Source: Bacteroidales bacterium (GTDB lineage: Bacteria; Bacteroidota; Bacteroidia; Bacteroidales; Prolixibacteraceae). From it: a stretch of 51,640 nt of DNA. Shown one piece after another: positions 30,701-39,630 of the stretch. Numbering within the stretch: position 1 is the first letter of the stretch; every line of letters begins with the position of its first letter. Location of the stretch: NCBI GenBank assembly GCA_015654795.1, contig JAATGF010000026.1, positions 1 through 51,640 on the forward strand. The letters run 5' to 3'. Made by a program: the position numbers and the translations under genes. Under the pieces are notes generated by a model, which was given only the letters and a program-made list of their open reading frames with translations, did not search any database and was not told where the DNA came from.

Positions 30701-30896
30701 AACAATTATTAGTAACGTTGGACTAACGGCGGCAAGGTTTTATGTCCAGGTGAACAATGCCTTTATTATCACTAAATATTCGGGTGTCGATCCTGAAATC
30801 TCCACAAACGGGAACTCGAATCTGGCAGGTGGAGTTGAGCGCAATTCCATTCCTCAGAGCAGAGCATTCACTTTAGGAATTAACGTAACTTTTTAA
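27759..30896 (+). CDS. SusC/RagA-type TonB-dependent outer-membrane transporter (system 1)
   Basis: 1045 residues. Signal peptide MKKISLLILFLCFMGIQSIL ends near LAQ. A carboxypeptidase-regulatory-like domain (REVTGTVTLADDGSTVPGAS...) covers about 24-100, followed by the TonB-box region DEIVVTGYGTQRKREFTG, a plug with LAGINPSDIESIDVLKDAAS-type sequence (here LADINPSDIESIDVLKDAAS) and GSRGAAGVLVITTKRG, then the barrel to a terminal Phe (FTLGINVTF). With the SusD-like lipoprotein 21 bp downstream it forms a TonB-energised importer for large or scarce nutrients. No glycoside hydrolase is nearby, so the ligand is unlikely to be inferred as a glycan. Operator C precedes it. Confidence 0.96.
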   Translation: MKKISLLILFLCFMGIQSILAQTREVTGTVTLADDGSTVPGASVTIKGTTLGTITDSDGKFSLKVPQSAKTLLISFIGLVAPEIQLTNAAHYEVVLKSGTISVDEIVVTGYGTQRKREFTGAAAVVRGNVVDNKPIQSFGQGLTGQAAGVSIIQPNGLLNNPPVIRVRGLSSLSLSSFPLVVIDGVPVATGDVSENSTANNPLADINPSDIESIDVLKDAASSAIYGSRGAAGVLVITTKRGKESKTKVTYDGWVGVANAVRLPDLLNAQQYMDYKNGAIVNARLLNTNAAPADAFKPSYNADGSLVDTKWYDYIYRTAYSQNHNITISGGTAKTSYYFSAGYTDQNGFLRANNFERRSGRFNIDHWATDWLKLSANVNYTNGLNNSPNSGSVPGGAFNSSGLGRIALVQVPNVAPYKEDGSYNVVNNALGSGNNLLTSSYSNPIPIIDLDKNSSETTRLLANLIAEFKLTKDLSFKSTYSWDRRNTENIQFWNPVQGDGYSYNGYAYNNSARSDNWNWINTIQFQKTFNNVHNLNIIAASDAQKRRTTNWGSVRQNLVDPFFNTYQGVFLTNVAGGNGISEIGYEAYLGNISYNYAGKYFISGNFRRDGNSALSADNRWGNFGGASIGWTVSEEKLFKESFPESISSLRLKASYGRVGNGNLSNYYGAYNTFEAGIYGIVPRIYYIQAGNNELKWETSNQSNIGLDLSLFQNRITFEANYYNKDINNLILDVPQSPSKGIPGNTILLNVGSMYNRGFEFTINAIPIKTKDFSWNANLNFSTNKNEVTALVDDNTPILAYTGSLELASITAVGHPAASIYAVKTDGVNPENGRRIFINAAGERVQYQHYGGANAWTYLDGTVAKAVSGADAQILGGTLPTWYGGFNNTFRYKDFDLGINFTFSGGNDIYNGTKAGLRDQRIWNNSTDVLNAWTTVGQKTDVPRAVYGDNVSNGSSFAIDANIEKGDFLRLQTATLGYNLPKTIISNVGLTAARFYVQVNNAFIITKYSGVDPEISTNGNSNLAGGVERNSIPQSRAFTLGINVTF

Positions 30897-30917
30897 CCCA
30901 TTAACAAGTACATTCAG

Positions 30918-32372
30918 ATGAAACTATTAAATAGAACAAAATTATATGCCGTAAAGGCAATACTGATTGCCCTGCTTCTTTCCGGAATTCTATCTTCGTG
31001 CGGGTCCGATTTTCTCAATGTTCCCCCTGAGCTTTCAATTCCAGATGAGAATACATTCGACACTCCGGCGCGCGTTCTGGCTCAGGTTAACGGTCTGTAC
31101 AGTTCGGCAAAAGTTGGACGGCTATTTGGCGGACGTTATCAAATCTATAATGATATCAGGGCCGAAGAATTCAGAAACAGAACAAGTAATACGGTAACAG
31201 GTTACAGTGCATTTCAGTTTACCAACAATGCAAACGATACTTATGTAGCCGATTTTTGGAACAACGGTTATTTGACCATAAATCGTGTCAATAAGTTTCT
31301 GTCCGACTTCGATACGCATACCGGTATTGTCGATGCAGCCACCGAAACAAATTACAGGGCCGAAGCAAAATTCGTACGTGCATTAAGCTATTATGGGTTG
31401 GTGCAACTTTTCGCCAAACCATATACATTAGATAATGGGGCTTCGAAGGCCATCCCACTTCGTTTAACTGCGCAAACAAACTCCGACAATAATGACTTGG
31501 CAAGCAGTACAGTTGCTGAGATTTATACGCAAATACTGAAAGATCTCGACGATGCCGAGGCCGGACTTCCCGATACTTATGCTTCAGCAAGTCTTCGTAC
31601 AACACGCGCCCACAAAAATACAGCCATCGCATTGAAAACACGGATCTATCTATCACAAGGGAAATTTAATAACGTGATTACTGAATCGAATAAAATTGTT
31701 TCAGCAACTGCTCCTTTCAAATCTCCAATCCGTGTGGTACATGAATTACAAGCCGATGTAACTAATGTCTTTAAGGCGCCTTATACGACAGATGAAAACA
31801 TCTTTTCGTTCCCATTTGCCGATACTAATGCTCCCGGTACTCAAAACCAATTGGGATATTATTATACAGGTAATGGTAATATCGAGTATTATCTGAACAC
31901 ATCAGCTCCGGGTATTTATGCCAATGCTCAATGGCGCTCAGCCGATGTTCGCAAATCGCAATTAACATCGCAGTATAGCGCTACATGGCGTACACTAATT
32001 AAATGGAATGGAATATCACCTTATGTCGATTATGTGCCAATTATCCGTTACGCCGAAGTACTGCTGAATCTTGCTGAAGCCGAAGCAGAAGTGGGCGACC
32101 CGGCACGGGCTAAAGCTCTACTCGAAACGGTGCATCGCCGGTCGGATTCGACCTACGATTTTGGAACACTAACCAAAGCACAGTTGATTGATGCGATACT
32201 CATTGAAAGAAGAATTGAATTATTAGGTGAAGGTTTCCGGGCTCCCGATATTCAGCGCAGGGGATTACCGTTTGTGTCAGTCGGAGCAGGTGCAAGCATT
32301 CCATCTTCTGACAGTCGCTATATTTTCCCCATTCCGGTGGCCGAGCTTCAAACCAATCCTGGTGCAAAATAA
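30918..32372 (+). CDS. SusD/RagB-type surface lipoprotein (system 1)
   Basis: 484 residues. The lipoprotein signal ends LLLSGILSSC with Cys28 as the lipidated residue, followed by GSD, a polar surface-export type start. SusD helices include AEAKFVRALSYYGLVQLFA, the classic R-A-x-x-Y-x-x-L motif, and the C-terminal RYAEVLLNLAEAEAEVG plus AILIERRIELLGEGFR blocks. It forms the extracellular lid of the SusC1 barrel and helps bind ligand. It ends at a strong terminator, closing the two-gene operon. Confidence 0.95.
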   Translation: MKLLNRTKLYAVKAILIALLLSGILSSCGSDFLNVPPELSIPDENTFDTPARVLAQVNGLYSSAKVGRLFGGRYQIYNDIRAEEFRNRTSNTVTGYSAFQFTNNANDTYVADFWNNGYLTINRVNKFLSDFDTHTGIVDAATETNYRAEAKFVRALSYYGLVQLFAKPYTLDNGASKAIPLRLTAQTNSDNNDLASSTVAEIYTQILKDLDDAEAGLPDTYASASLRTTRAHKNTAIALKTRIYLSQGKFNNVITESNKIVSATAPFKSPIRVVHELQADVTNVFKAPYTTDENIFSFPFADTNAPGTQNQLGYYYTGNGNIEYYLNTSAPGIYANAQWRSADVRKSQLTSQYSATWRTLIKWNGISPYVDYVPIIRYAEVLLNLAEAEAEVGDPARAKALLETVHRRSDSTYDFGTLTKAQLIDAILIERRIELLGEGFRAPDIQRRGLPFVSVGAGASIPSSDSRYIFPIPVAELQTNPGAK

Positions 32373-32399
32373 ATATTTATAATCTGTGATTAAGCCTTT

Positions 32400-32431
32400 A
32401 AGGGTTGTTTTCCGAGAAGGAGGCAACCCTT
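32400..32431 (+). terminator. Terminator of SusC/D system 1
   Basis: AAGGGTTG (32400-32407) pairs with CAACCCTT (32424-32431) across 16 bases and is followed by TTTATT, 28 bp after the SusD stop. The rest of the spacer to 32780 is AT-rich with no gene. Confidence 0.8.
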
Positions 32432-32780
32432 TTTATTATAATTATTGAGCGATGTTGATTACGCTATTTTTTTGATCATTTACACTGCTTTGCAGTATAA
32501 ATGCAATACTATTTTGGCCATAGGCACTGCTATTCTGCATAAATGCACAACATCGCCCTTCCATTATTTCGATATAAAAAGGGCAATATTTGTATAAATC
32601 AATCTATTATTCTGTTGTTTCAGAGTTTTTGATCTTTTTTTGATCCACGATTCGCGTGCATTGCATCAGGCTTAATTATACAGCGAATTTAGTCCACCCA
32701 CGAATTGAAAGATCATCTTAGATTTATGAAACATTATGGAGCCGAAAATCTAAACAATTGCCATACAAACCATAATTGAA

Positions 32781-32852
32781 TATACCGTGAATCAGGTATG
32801 CATTATACATATTTTAAGGGATTGTAACAATTATTCAGAACCACGACCTTTG
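32781..32852 (+). promoter_or_regulatory. Dyad operator D and promoter upstream of the CysK fragment and SusC/D system 2
   Basis: TATACC (32781-32786), eight bases, GGTAT (32795-32799); then 22 bp, TTG (32822-32824), a 20-bp spacer and GACCTTTG (32845-32852). The module ATACATATTTTAAGGGATTG-TAACA, together with the dyad and spacing, is repeated almost exactly at 40221-40292. The first ATG after it, at 32877, opens the cysteine synthase fragment. Confidence 0.7.
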
Positions 32853-32876
32853 AATGATAAATAATACTGAAATGCT

Positions 32877-33137
32877 ATGACAAATATTACAACAAATATA
32901 ACCAGCGATAAGGGCTTTGAAAAAAGTCATCAGTCGGGCCGGACAGAAGGTCCGCTCGTTGGAATCTCTTCCGGAATATCTGTTTCAGGCGCTTTGGAAT
33001 TGGCCAAACGTCCCGAAAACAAAGGAAAAAAGTTTGTTGTTATCTTATCCGAAAATAATGGATCCAATTTGTCAGCAGACCTTTATATAAAAGGCGAAGT
33101 AAAAACAAAAGCCCCCGATTTATTTTGGTCATTCTGA
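32877..33137 (+). pseudogene. C-terminal fragment of cysteine synthase (CysK-like), 86 codons
   Basis: After about 22 residues of unclear origin the frame reads GRTEGPLVGISSGISVSGAL, ELAKRPENKGKKFVVILSEN and a degenerate end. The first two blocks are diagnostic of the CysK C-terminal lobe (EG.LVGISSGAAV..AL.LAKRPEN.GK..VVILPDTGERYLST). The PDTGERYLS motif that contacts PLP has decayed to SENNGSNLS, and the whole N-terminal half with the PLP lysine is missing, so it cannot be an active synthase. It has an intact start just behind promoter D, so it may be a decayed regulon gene left in the leader of SusC2, or a repurposed small protein. Confidence 0.7.
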
Positions 33138-33352
33138 ATATTTCCTGATATTTTTTGGCCTGATGTCTGATTTTCATCTAAGCGTCTGACAAGAATCTTT
33201 GAAAAGAGATTAAGTTTCATTTACCCTCGTTTATTAATTTCCTCAATCTGTGCTTTTCCCAATGCAAGAGAAAGTCAGCATCAGGTCTTTTCTATAAATA
33301 TATTATTTCTATATAATTTTCAACAAAAGATAATCATCATAAATTTAAATAC

Positions 33353-36300
33353 ATGACAAACAGAATTCAGCGTGTAAGAAACAAATTCTTGCTTCTTACA
33401 AAGGCAAAACACGCCTTTATCTTAATTTCGCTTCTATTATTTTCTTCCGGTCTGTTCTCACAAACCATTATTAACGGGAAAGTTATTAATGAAAAGACCA
33501 AAGAAGGCATAATCGGAGCAACCGTAGTTCTTAATTCTACTTCCACCGGGGCAGTTACGGGGAACGAAGGACAGTTTGAGTTAAAAACTGAAAAGGCCCT
33601 TCCTTTTTCACTAAATATTAGTGTTGTAGGGTTTAAATCGCAAACGATTACAGTGAAAAATGGCCATGAATCATTATTAATCTCCCTAACGGAAGATATA
33701 AGTGAAATTAATGAGGTTGTTGTCACTGCATTAGGATTAAAAAGGGAACGAAGCAGTTTACCGTATGCAACACAAAACATTGTTTCCGAAGACTTAAACA
33801 AAACTCCTTCTTCGAATTTCGTCAGTAATCTTTCAGGTAAAATCGCAGGACTTCAAATTACTTCTGCTAATACGCTGGGTGGAACCAATAATGTAATAAT
33901 TAGGGGTTTCAAATCGTTAACGCAATCGAACCAGGCTTTATTTGTGGTCGACGGCGTTCCGTTCGACAATTCGAACCAAAGTCGTAACGGATTGGATCTG
34001 GGAGGAACTATTACAGATATCAATCCTGACGATATTCAGTCGGTGAATGTTTTAAAGGGGGCTGCAGCATCTGCGCTTTATGGCTCAAGAGCCGCGAACG
34101 GCGTTATTTTGATCAACACGAAAAAGGGTGGTAATAAAAATGACAAACTCGATATTGTTTTTAATCAGGGAATAAAGGTAGGAAGCATTGATCAGAGCAC
34201 GCTGCCAACCTATCAGACCAATTATGGACAGGGAAGGGGTTCAAGTGGATATAGTGCAACCTATCCCGATCAGGCAGGGTGGTTCTATTATCGTCCGGCT
34301 TTCAACTCCAATAATTTGCCAGTTAATATTGTGATCACCAATCAGGATTTAGCCTGGGGACCGGCTTACGATCCGAAGATCCAGGTCTACAACTGGGATG
34401 CCTTTGTGCCCGGCAATCCAAATTACGGAAAGGCGACTCCCTGGGTTGCAGCTCAGAATAATAAAGCAGTCGATTATTTCCAAACGCCTGTTTCTTCAAA
34501 TACTTCCCTGTCCATTGGCGGTTCAACAGAAAAATCAACCTTCAAGATTGGCCTGATCTACAACTACGACAAAGGGATAACTCCAAATAGTGATATCAAG
34601 AAGAATGTCTACAACTTTGGGTGGACTACTAAATTATCAGATAAATTGGTATTGGGTACTTCTTTCAATTATTCAAATACGGCTAGCAAGAATCGTAGTA
34701 CTTACGATTACAGGGCCGCTAATACAAACATCCGCGATTTACGTCAGTGGCTTCCTTCTAATGTCGATCTCAAAGCTCAACGTGCTGATTTCGATCGCGG
34801 ATTAAATGCTTCCTGGAATATTGTAGCCGGTAGCTATAACATCCAGTCAAGCGATGTAATAAAAGCCGCTTATCACAACAACTTATACTGGAACGATTAT
34901 AAGAATTATAACAACGATACGCGTGATCGTTATTTTGGCAATGTATTTGCAACTTATGATATAATTAAAGGTCTTCAGGCAACTGCCCGTGTTTCGAAAG
35001 ACTCTTATACACAATTCTTCGAAAACAGAATTGCAGTAGGTAGTTATCAAACTTCCTCTTATGGTCGTTCTGATGTGAAGTTTTCAGAAACAAATCTGGA
35101 TCTGTTACTGAACTATGATCGTGCCTTGACTAAAGATTTGAATTTAAAAGCGTTGTTAGGATCGAATATCCGTCGTACCTCTACCAAGTCCATTTCTGCT
35201 GTAACTAGTGGTGGATTAGTTGTTCCCGATCTGTATGCCATTTCCAATTCTGTTTCTACGCCATCTGCTCCGCAGGAATATGATGGCACGAAGGAAGTTG
35301 ATGGCGTTTTTGGCGGAATAACACTTGGCTATCGTAACCTTTTAACTTTAGATGCTACCGGGAGATGGGACCGATCGTCAGCCTTGCCGAAAACAAATAA
35401 CAATTATTTCTATCCCGCTATCTCCGGAAGTTTTAATTTTTCCAGCTTATTGCCCGATGTCAGTTGGTTAAGTTTTGGTAAGTTAAGATTGAACTATGCC
35501 GAGGTTGGTAGTGATGCTCCTATTTACAGTGTGCGAAATACTTATGTAGCAGGAACCGCATTTAACGGACAGAACATTTACAGCACCCCGCTAACAAACA
35601 ATAATCCTGATCTAAAACCGGAACGCAGTCAAAACTACGAAGCTGGTCTGGAGGCGTCGCTTTTTCACAACCGCATCAATCTTGATGTTACTTATTACAA
35701 TTCCCGTTTGAATGATCAGATCACGCCAATCACCCCTTCAACAGCAACTGGTTATACCAATTTCTATGTGAACGGAGGAACGATTGAGAACAAGGGAGTT
35801 GAAATATCTTTAAATGTTGTTCCAATAAGGAATAAAAATTTCAGTTACGACTTTACCACAAACTGGAGTAAAAATAACAATACTGTTATATCGTTATATG
35901 GCGGACAATCTTCCTACACGATTGCCTCCTTTCAAAACTCTGTACAACTGGTTGCTGCCGTTGGAGAATCGTACGGAATCCTAAGAGGTACCGACTATGA
36001 ATATCTGAATGGAAAACCGCTTGTTGATGCGAACGGCTATTATGTGAAATCATCAAACCGCAATTCAAATTTGGGTAGGGTTACCCCCGACTGGATCGGA
36101 AGCATTAACAATCGTTTCAGGTATAAAGATTTCAGCCTGAGTTTTTTAGTTGATGTAAGTCAGGGTGGAAATGTTTATTCATTGGATATGGATAACGGAT
36201 CACGTTCAGGAATTTTAGCAGAAACAGCCGCTAACAATGATCTTGGCAATCCATTGCGTAATCCATTGTCTCAGGGTGGAGGGATAATCCTGCCAGGTGT

Positions 36301-36703
36301 AAAAGCCGATGGCACACCAAATAGTGTTCGTATTGATGTGTCGGATGCCTACACATTAGGTAGCAAACTGCCTTATGGCTCTGTAAATGCCTTAACAGCT
36401 AAATCTTACATCTACGATGCAAGCTATGTAAAACTACGCGAAGTGGCGTTCTCATATGTATTGCCGGCTCGTCTGTTTGTTACCGCTAAAAATATCAAAG
36501 GGGTAACCCTTACATTGTCAGGCCGGAACCTGTGGATTATTCACAAGAATTTACCTTATTCCGATCCGGAACAAGGGGCGCCGTCGACTACACTGACCAA
36601 TACCGATCCGCTGATTTACAACGCCAACTCATCAATTGGCTATCAAAATGCGGTATTCCCCATTGTTAGAGAATTTGCATTTAATGTTAAGTTGAATTTT
36701 TAA
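33353..36703 (+). CDS. SusC/RagA-type TonB-dependent outer-membrane transporter (system 2)
   Basis: 1116 residues. A long n-region (MTNRIQRVRNKFLLLTKAKH) precedes the hydrophobic core AFILISLLLFSSGLFSQ. The carboxypeptidase-like domain is INGKVINEKTKEGIIGATVV; the TonB-box area is EINEVVVTALGLKRERSSLP; the plug has IRGFKSLTQSNQALFVVDGV and GSRAANGVILINTKKGG; the barrel ends NVKLNF. The ALGLKRE variant marks a subgroup distinct from the GYGTQ type of systems 1 and 3. The SusD partner follows at 12 bp. The 216-bp spacer after the CysK fragment has no other promoter I can see, so it is likely driven from operator D. Confidence 0.96.
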   Translation: MTNRIQRVRNKFLLLTKAKHAFILISLLLFSSGLFSQTIINGKVINEKTKEGIIGATVVLNSTSTGAVTGNEGQFELKTEKALPFSLNISVVGFKSQTITVKNGHESLLISLTEDISEINEVVVTALGLKRERSSLPYATQNIVSEDLNKTPSSNFVSNLSGKIAGLQITSANTLGGTNNVIIRGFKSLTQSNQALFVVDGVPFDNSNQSRNGLDLGGTITDINPDDIQSVNVLKGAAASALYGSRAANGVILINTKKGGNKNDKLDIVFNQGIKVGSIDQSTLPTYQTNYGQGRGSSGYSATYPDQAGWFYYRPAFNSNNLPVNIVITNQDLAWGPAYDPKIQVYNWDAFVPGNPNYGKATPWVAAQNNKAVDYFQTPVSSNTSLSIGGSTEKSTFKIGLIYNYDKGITPNSDIKKNVYNFGWTTKLSDKLVLGTSFNYSNTASKNRSTYDYRAANTNIRDLRQWLPSNVDLKAQRADFDRGLNASWNIVAGSYNIQSSDVIKAAYHNNLYWNDYKNYNNDTRDRYFGNVFATYDIIKGLQATARVSKDSYTQFFENRIAVGSYQTSSYGRSDVKFSETNLDLLLNYDRALTKDLNLKALLGSNIRRTSTKSISAVTSGGLVVPDLYAISNSVSTPSAPQEYDGTKEVDGVFGGITLGYRNLLTLDATGRWDRSSALPKTNNNYFYPAISGSFNFSSLLPDVSWLSFGKLRLNYAEVGSDAPIYSVRNTYVAGTAFNGQNIYSTPLTNNNPDLKPERSQNYEAGLEASLFHNRINLDVTYYNSRLNDQITPITPSTATGYTNFYVNGGTIENKGVEISLNVVPIRNKNFSYDFTTNWSKNNNTVISLYGGQSSYTIASFQNSVQLVAAVGESYGILRGTDYEYLNGKPLVDANGYYVKSSNRNSNLGRVTPDWIGSINNRFRYKDFSLSFLVDVSQGGNVYSLDMDNGSRSGILAETAANNDLGNPLRNPLSQGGGIILPGVKADGTPNSVRIDVSDAYTLGSKLPYGSVNALTAKSYIYDASYVKLREVAFSYVLPARLFVTAKNIKGVTLTLSGRNLWIIHKNLPYSDPEQGAPSTTLTNTDPLIYNANSSIGYQNAVFPIVREFAFNVKLNF

Positions 36704-36715
36704 ATCTGATTAATC

Positions 36716-38164
36716 ATGCTTAAGAAAATACATCTGTTATCTGTCATTGCATTACTTTCATTTTCTGCTTGCGATGTAGAATTCAGTCAACTGAATGATG
36801 ACACAAAATCAGCAGTGGATGTTCCTGCAAACACGGTCTTCCTGGCCGGACAAAAGAACCTGGTCGATTTATATACAACCAGCATCTGGATATCGTCGCC
36901 ATTTCGTGTGCTGGGTCAGGTATGGACCCAAACTGCAAATATTAACGAAGCGCGCTACCAGTTTGTTACGAACAATGCCCCGGCCGGTTGGTGGACCCGA
37001 ATCTATACAACCGCGTTAAGCAACCTGGCTGAAGCAAAAACGCTTTATGCAAGCGAGAATACAAGCGATGCAGTACGCAAAAATAAGGAATTAATTACAG
37101 ACATCTTAGAGGTGTATGCTTTTCATCTTTTGGTGAATACGTACGGTGACGTTCCGTACACCGAGGCATTGAACCGTTCAATTCCTTTCCCTAAATACGA
37201 TAATGCAAAAACAATCACAACCGATTTGATCGCTCGTTTGGATCTGGCAATTAATGGTTTGGATATTACTGCCGGATCATTTGGCAGTGTCGATCAAATA
37301 TATGGCGGAAATGCAGCCAAATGGAAAAAATTTGCAGCTACATTGAAATTAAAACTGGCGCTCTTAATTGCTGATGTTGACGAAGCAACTGCGAAAACAA
37401 AAGCGCTGGAAGCTGTGAATAGCGGAGTTTTCACATCAAATTCGGACAATGCTAAATTTCAGTATATCTCTGGAGTCGTGGTTAACTCTAATCCATTATG
37501 GCAGGATTTGGTAAATGGCACTTACGCAACTTATTATGCTCCGGCTTCATTTTTTATAAATAAATTAATCGAATTAAACGATCCGCGTTTACCGATCTTA
37601 TTTACCAAAGATCCAAGCGGAGGATATTCGGGCGCAGTTGCAGGTTTGGGAGGCGTTAATCAGAGTTTATCCGGCTTTTCATCTTACTGGCTGAGTGCAA
37701 CAACTCCGGGTGTATTACTCGACTATTCCGAAACTGCTTTTTTATTGGCCGAAGCTGTCGAACGTAATATTGCCGTTGGGGGTACAGCCGAATCGCATTA
37801 TAATGATGCAGTTACGGCTTCTATTCTCGATTTTGGAGGCACCGCTGCAAGTGCGGCAAATAATCTGGCGCAGGAAAAAGTAAAATATAGCACAGCCACA
37901 GGTGACTGGCGTCAAAAAATAGGACACCAAAAATGGATCGCTTTTGCCAATCGTAACTGGGATTCGTGGTTGGAAATCAGACGGCTTGGATATCCGAATC
38001 TTGATGTGGTGAGTCCTCCCCAAAATGCACTTAGTACATTGCCATTGCGATTTTATTATCCACCTGTTGAGCAAAATACAAACACAACTCATTGGAAGGA
38101 CGCAGTTGCCAAATTGCCCGGAGCAAAGGATGAAGTGACGGTAAAATTATTCTGGATAAAATAA
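36716..38164 (+). CDS. SusD-like surface lipoprotein (SusD-like_2 group, system 2)
   Basis: 482 residues. Lipoprotein signal MLKKIHLLSVIALLSFSAC with lipidated Cys19. The N-terminal FSQLNDDTKSAVDVPANTVF and VWTQTANINEARYQF features and ELITDILEVYAFHLLVNTYG fit the SusD-like_2 subgroup more than classic RagB proteins; the C-terminal block IAFANRNWDSWLEIRRLGYP is shared by that group. It partners SusC2. In such pairs, studied ligands include peptides and other non-glycan nutrients, but the ligand here is unknown. Confidence 0.92.
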   Translation: MLKKIHLLSVIALLSFSACDVEFSQLNDDTKSAVDVPANTVFLAGQKNLVDLYTTSIWISSPFRVLGQVWTQTANINEARYQFVTNNAPAGWWTRIYTTALSNLAEAKTLYASENTSDAVRKNKELITDILEVYAFHLLVNTYGDVPYTEALNRSIPFPKYDNAKTITTDLIARLDLAINGLDITAGSFGSVDQIYGGNAAKWKKFAATLKLKLALLIADVDEATAKTKALEAVNSGVFTSNSDNAKFQYISGVVVNSNPLWQDLVNGTYATYYAPASFFINKLIELNDPRLPILFTKDPSGGYSGAVAGLGGVNQSLSGFSSYWLSATTPGVLLDYSETAFLLAEAVERNIAVGGTAESHYNDAVTASILDFGGTAASAANNLAQEKVKYSTATGDWRQKIGHQKWIAFANRNWDSWLEIRRLGYPNLDVVSPPQNALSTLPLRFYYPPVEQNTNTTHWKDAVAKLPGAKDEVTVKLFWIK

Positions 38165-38186
38165 CAATTTAGATTAAACATTGTAA

Positions 38187-38216
38187 TTTAGGTGCTTATA
38201 CCAATAAGCACCTAAA
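38187..38216 (+). terminator. Perfect 13-bp hairpin terminator after SusD2
   Basis: TTTAGGTGCTTAT (38187-38199) pairs exactly with ATAAGCACCTAAA (38204-38216) around ACCA, followed by CTATTTT. It lies only 23 bp before the aminotransferase start, so that gene either depends on read-through or is expressed at a lower level. Confidence 0.8.
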
Positions 38217-38239
38217 CTATTTTAAATGAACCAATCAAA

Positions 38240-39355
38240 ATGAAGATAAACATCATTCATACAAAACTCCGGGGATACTTTCTGATAGTAATCCTGATAA
38301 CAACCGCAAACCTGGCCTTTTGCCAACGGCCTGCCACAAATTGTGATCGTAAGCCAATCATTAATCTATCGTTGAACGAAAATCCTTTTGGGCCATCAAA
38401 AGGCGTAAAAGATAGCATTCTGAAAGAGTTGCCTAATCTATTTCGTTATGCTGCCAGTGATGGTGAGGAATTTCTCCGACAGGTTGCTATCCATGAAGGA
38501 GTGAATACCGAACAAATTATTCCGGGCGAAATCCTTGAATTGCTGGGCGTTTATCTTGGGATTAAAGGAGGAGCTGGCAGTGAATTTATTTATACGGTTC
38601 CGGGTTATCCTGCTTTAGTAAATGCTGCAGCAAGTGTAGGGGGAAAGGTGATATCTGTCCCTTTAAATGATAAACTAGAGAATGACCTTAAATCAATAGA
38701 GGCACTTGTTAATGACAAAACACAGGCAGTTTTTTTAGTGAATCCGCACAATCCTTCGGGTACTGTAACTGAAAAGAAGCTTTTCTTTGATTTTGTGAAA
38801 CGTATTTCGAAACGAACGTTGGTAGTTGTTGATGAGGCATACCTTGAATATGCCGATGATTTTGCCGGACGCACGGCTGTTAATAATCTGAAGGATGGCG
38901 ATAACGTGATCATATTTCGCACGATGGCAAAGGCTTATGGTCTGGCTGGTCTTTCAATTGGCTATGCTGTCGCTCCGAAAGAATTGGCTTTATATCTAAA
39001 AACAAAAGGATTAGGAGATACGCACGCATTAAACCGATTATCGGTTGTAGCCACGGAAGTTGCCATAAAAAACCAGGAGAATATCGCACAGGTGAATAAA
39101 CTTGTTACCCTGGAACGCGAGAAATGGCATGTTTTTCTGGATGAACTGGGCTTGCAACATACTGCCTCAAAAGCAAATTTTGTGTTCTTCGATACGAAGA
39201 AACCATATGCCGAAATACAAAAGAGATTAGCGGCTGCCGGCATTTTAATCGGACGTGAATTTACCCCTTATAACACATGGGTCCGTATCAGCATTGGGTT
39301 ACCCGAAGAAAATACCAAAGTTCAGGCAGTAATTAAGGAGATCGTAAGGCAATAA
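38240..39355 (+). CDS. Exported HisC-like PLP aminotransferase
   Basis: 371 residues of fold-type-I class II aminotransferases. INLSLNENPFGPSKGVKDSI, FLVNPHNPSGTVTE, VVVDEAYLEYADD, the Schiff-base lysine in FRTMAKAYGLAGLSIGYAV and the C-terminal WVRISIGLPEEN are typical of histidinol-phosphate-type enzymes. Unusually, residues 1-28 form a signal peptide (YFLIVILITTANLAFCQ), so the enzyme should act in the periplasm; there is no twin-arginine motif. No other his gene is present and it sits directly behind SusC/D system 2, pointing to catabolism of an imported amino acid or amine rather than histidine synthesis. Confidence 0.88.
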   Translation: MKINIIHTKLRGYFLIVILITTANLAFCQRPATNCDRKPIINLSLNENPFGPSKGVKDSILKELPNLFRYAASDGEEFLRQVAIHEGVNTEQIIPGEILELLGVYLGIKGGAGSEFIYTVPGYPALVNAAASVGGKVISVPLNDKLENDLKSIEALVNDKTQAVFLVNPHNPSGTVTEKKLFFDFVKRISKRTLVVVDEAYLEYADDFAGRTAVNNLKDGDNVIIFRTMAKAYGLAGLSIGYAVAPKELALYLKTKGLGDTHALNRLSVVATEVAIKNQENIAQVNKLVTLEREKWHVFLDELGLQHTASKANFVFFDTKKPYAEIQKRLAAAGILIGREFTPYNTWVRISIGLPEENTKVQAVIKEIVRQ

Positions 39356-39630
39356 TTCGTCTTCAAAATCCCCGATTCAGACTGTTAAGTAATTGGAAAG
39401 ATAAGGTGTTTCACTTTGTCTTCCCTTTATTTTCGTCGTACCTTCGTCGCCCTTTAAGTAAGGTTTGAATAAGCTTTAAGTAATTTTTCTGTATTATTTA
39501 TTACAGGAAGATTACACAAATGATTACAAAAAGCCGGAGATGGTAGTGTGAAAGTCTTTTTTTGGGTAATGCAGTATGGTGGTGAAGAATGGCTTTTCAT
39601 ACGATTAAAATCCTGTTATTGATGACCGTG

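Noticed and set aside
27759..38164. Polysaccharide utilisation locus
   Set aside because: No glycoside hydrolase, lyase, sulfatase or sugar sensor accompanies the SusC/D pairs; the only glycosidase (5076-8372) is 20 kb away with its own terminator.
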